Assembly (NCBI GenBank): GCA_018713365.1
Contig: DVOU01000033.1
Coordinates: 1 to 5,795, forward strand
DNA length: 5,795 nucleotides
Direction of reading: 5' to 3'
Source: Pullichristensenella excrementipullorum
GTDB taxonomy: Bacteria; Bacillota; Clostridia; Christensenellales; Aristaeellaceae
In this document: one piece after another, positions 5,158 through 5,795 of the stretch
Numbering within the stretch: position 1 is the stretch's first letter
Layout of the letters: each line of letters opens with the position of its first letter
Program-made: the position numbers and the translations under genes
Notes under the pieces: generated by a model
What the model saw: the letters and a program-made list of their open reading frames with translations, nothing else
Database searches by the model: none
What the model was told of the DNA's origin: nothing

Positions 5158-5795
5158 TCAGGACAGTTTCCAGCCGGCGGCTTCCCTGCGCGCGTCGAGG
5201 AAATCGCGGTAAAGGCCGGGTTGTCCGGCCAGCTTCGCGTGGGTGCCGCGCTGCACGATCCGGCCCTTGTCCAGGACGAGGATCTGGTCGGCCTTGCGCA
5301 CGGTCTTGAGGCGGTGCGCGATCATCAGGATGGTCTTGTCCCGCGTGAGCGCTTCCATGGCCTGCTGCAGCTTGTCCTCGTTTTCGGGATCGACGTTGGC
5401 GGTGGCCTCGTCGAAGATGATGATGGGCGCGTCCTTGAGCATGGCGCGAGCAATGGAAATGCGCTGCTTCTCGCCGCCCGAGAGCGTGGCTCCGCCCTCG
5501 CCAATGACGGTGTCATAGCCGTCCGGCAGGGCCATAATGAAATCGTGGCAACAGGCTTTCTTCGCCGCGGCGACCACCTCTTCATGCGTGGCCTGCGGGC
5601 GGCCGAAGCGGATGTTGTTCTCTATGGTGTCCGCGAAGAGGTACACGCGCTGAAAGACCATGCTCACCTGTTCCATCAGCGATTCCAGCGTGTAGTCGCG
5701 CACGTCCGTGCCGCCGACGCGGATCGCGCCGCCGTCCACATCCCAGAATCGGGCGATGAGGCTGCAAAGCGTCGTCTTGCCGCTGCCGCTGGGCC
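5158..5795 (-). CDS. ABC transporter, exporter-fold ATPase domain (C-terminal fragment)
   Basis: The last 211 codons of an ABC ATPase, cut at the window edge inside Walker A (PSGSGKTT at the fragment's start). It retains the Q-loop (MVFQRVYLF, ~5640-5663), the exporter-type X-loop IGEGG, signature LSGGEKQR (~5461-5484), Walker B PIIIFDE (~5407-5427), D-loop ANVDP and H-loop IAHRL (His at 5316-5314). All catalytic motifs seen are intact. The sequence style (NNIRFGRP, LPDGYDTVIGEGG, DEATANVDPENE) is that of exporter-fold half-transporters with an N-terminal membrane domain, which would lie outside the window. The stem-loop and the regulator promoter downstream suggest it ends a separate transcription unit. 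It may be the second member of another ABC pair, but this cannot be seen here. Substrate unknown. Confidence 0.9.
   Translation of the reverse strand, partial: PSGSGKTTLCSLIARFWDVDGGAIRVGGTDVRDYTLESLMEQVSMVFQRVYLFADTIENNIRFGRPQATHEEVVAAAKKACCHDFIMALPDGYDTVIGEGGATLSGGEKQRISIARAMLKDAPIIIFDEATANVDPENEDKLQQAMEALTRDKTILMIAHRLKTVRKADQILVLDKGRIVQRGTHAKLAGQPGLYRDFLDARREAAGWKLS

Noticed and set aside
1..5795. CRISPR arrays, tRNA or rRNA genes, insertion sequences, attachment sites
   Set aside because: No regularly spaced repeats, tRNA-like folds, transposase motifs or terminal inverted repeats were seen. Almost all of the window is covered by the five minus-strand genes.

Overview
The window is a compact, all-minus-strand transport locus, probably from a fairly GC-rich Clostridia-type member of the Bacillota. 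That assignment is an inference. It rests on strong GGAGG ribosome binding sites at every visible start, near-consensus housekeeping-sigma promoters, and exporter-type ABC half-transporters encoded as tandem pairs. No rRNA, tRNA, mobile element or CRISPR array is visible. Nothing seen on the plus strand looks like a real gene.

In the direction of transcription (high to low coordinates) the layout is as follows. (1) 5795-5158 is the C-terminal ATPase part of an exporter-fold ABC transporter, cut by the window edge. (2) A GC-rich stem-loop at 5144-5106 is followed by a promoter at 5068-5040. (3) 5014-3251 encodes a 587-residue one-component regulator. It has an AraC-type N-terminal domain, an AraC helix-turn-helix domain, and a full-length cytosolic copy of a Fe3+-siderophore/B12-type binding protein. 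This is the arrangement of Bacillus subtilis Btr. (4) An AT-rich 125-bp control region (3250-3126) holds a 9-bp direct repeat with 22-bp spacing, a TTTACA-N17-TATAAT promoter and a dyad at the expected transcription start. (5) 3125-2157 encodes a secreted binding protein that is clearly homologous to the regulator's C-terminal domain. (6) A stem-loop lies at 2135-2113. (7) 2083-323 encodes a complete exporter-fold ABC half-transporter. (8) 326-1, overlapping it by 4 bp (ATGA), starts the second half-transporter, which runs off the window.

The simplest reading is a ligand-sensing uptake module. The regulator would bind the same kind of ligand inside the cell that the secreted protein binds outside, and would then activate the promoter of the binding-protein/ABC operon through the direct repeat. 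The unusual point is that the binding protein is followed by a pair of exporter-fold ABC subunits rather than by a BtuCD/FecCD-type permease and ATPase. This recalls siderophore importers with an exporter fold (YbtPQ, IrtAB), but here with a dedicated binding protein in the operon. The ligand cannot be read from the sequence; a siderophore or related metal chelate is the best guess. Two gene starts differ from the longest ORFs because of where the ribosome binding sites lie.
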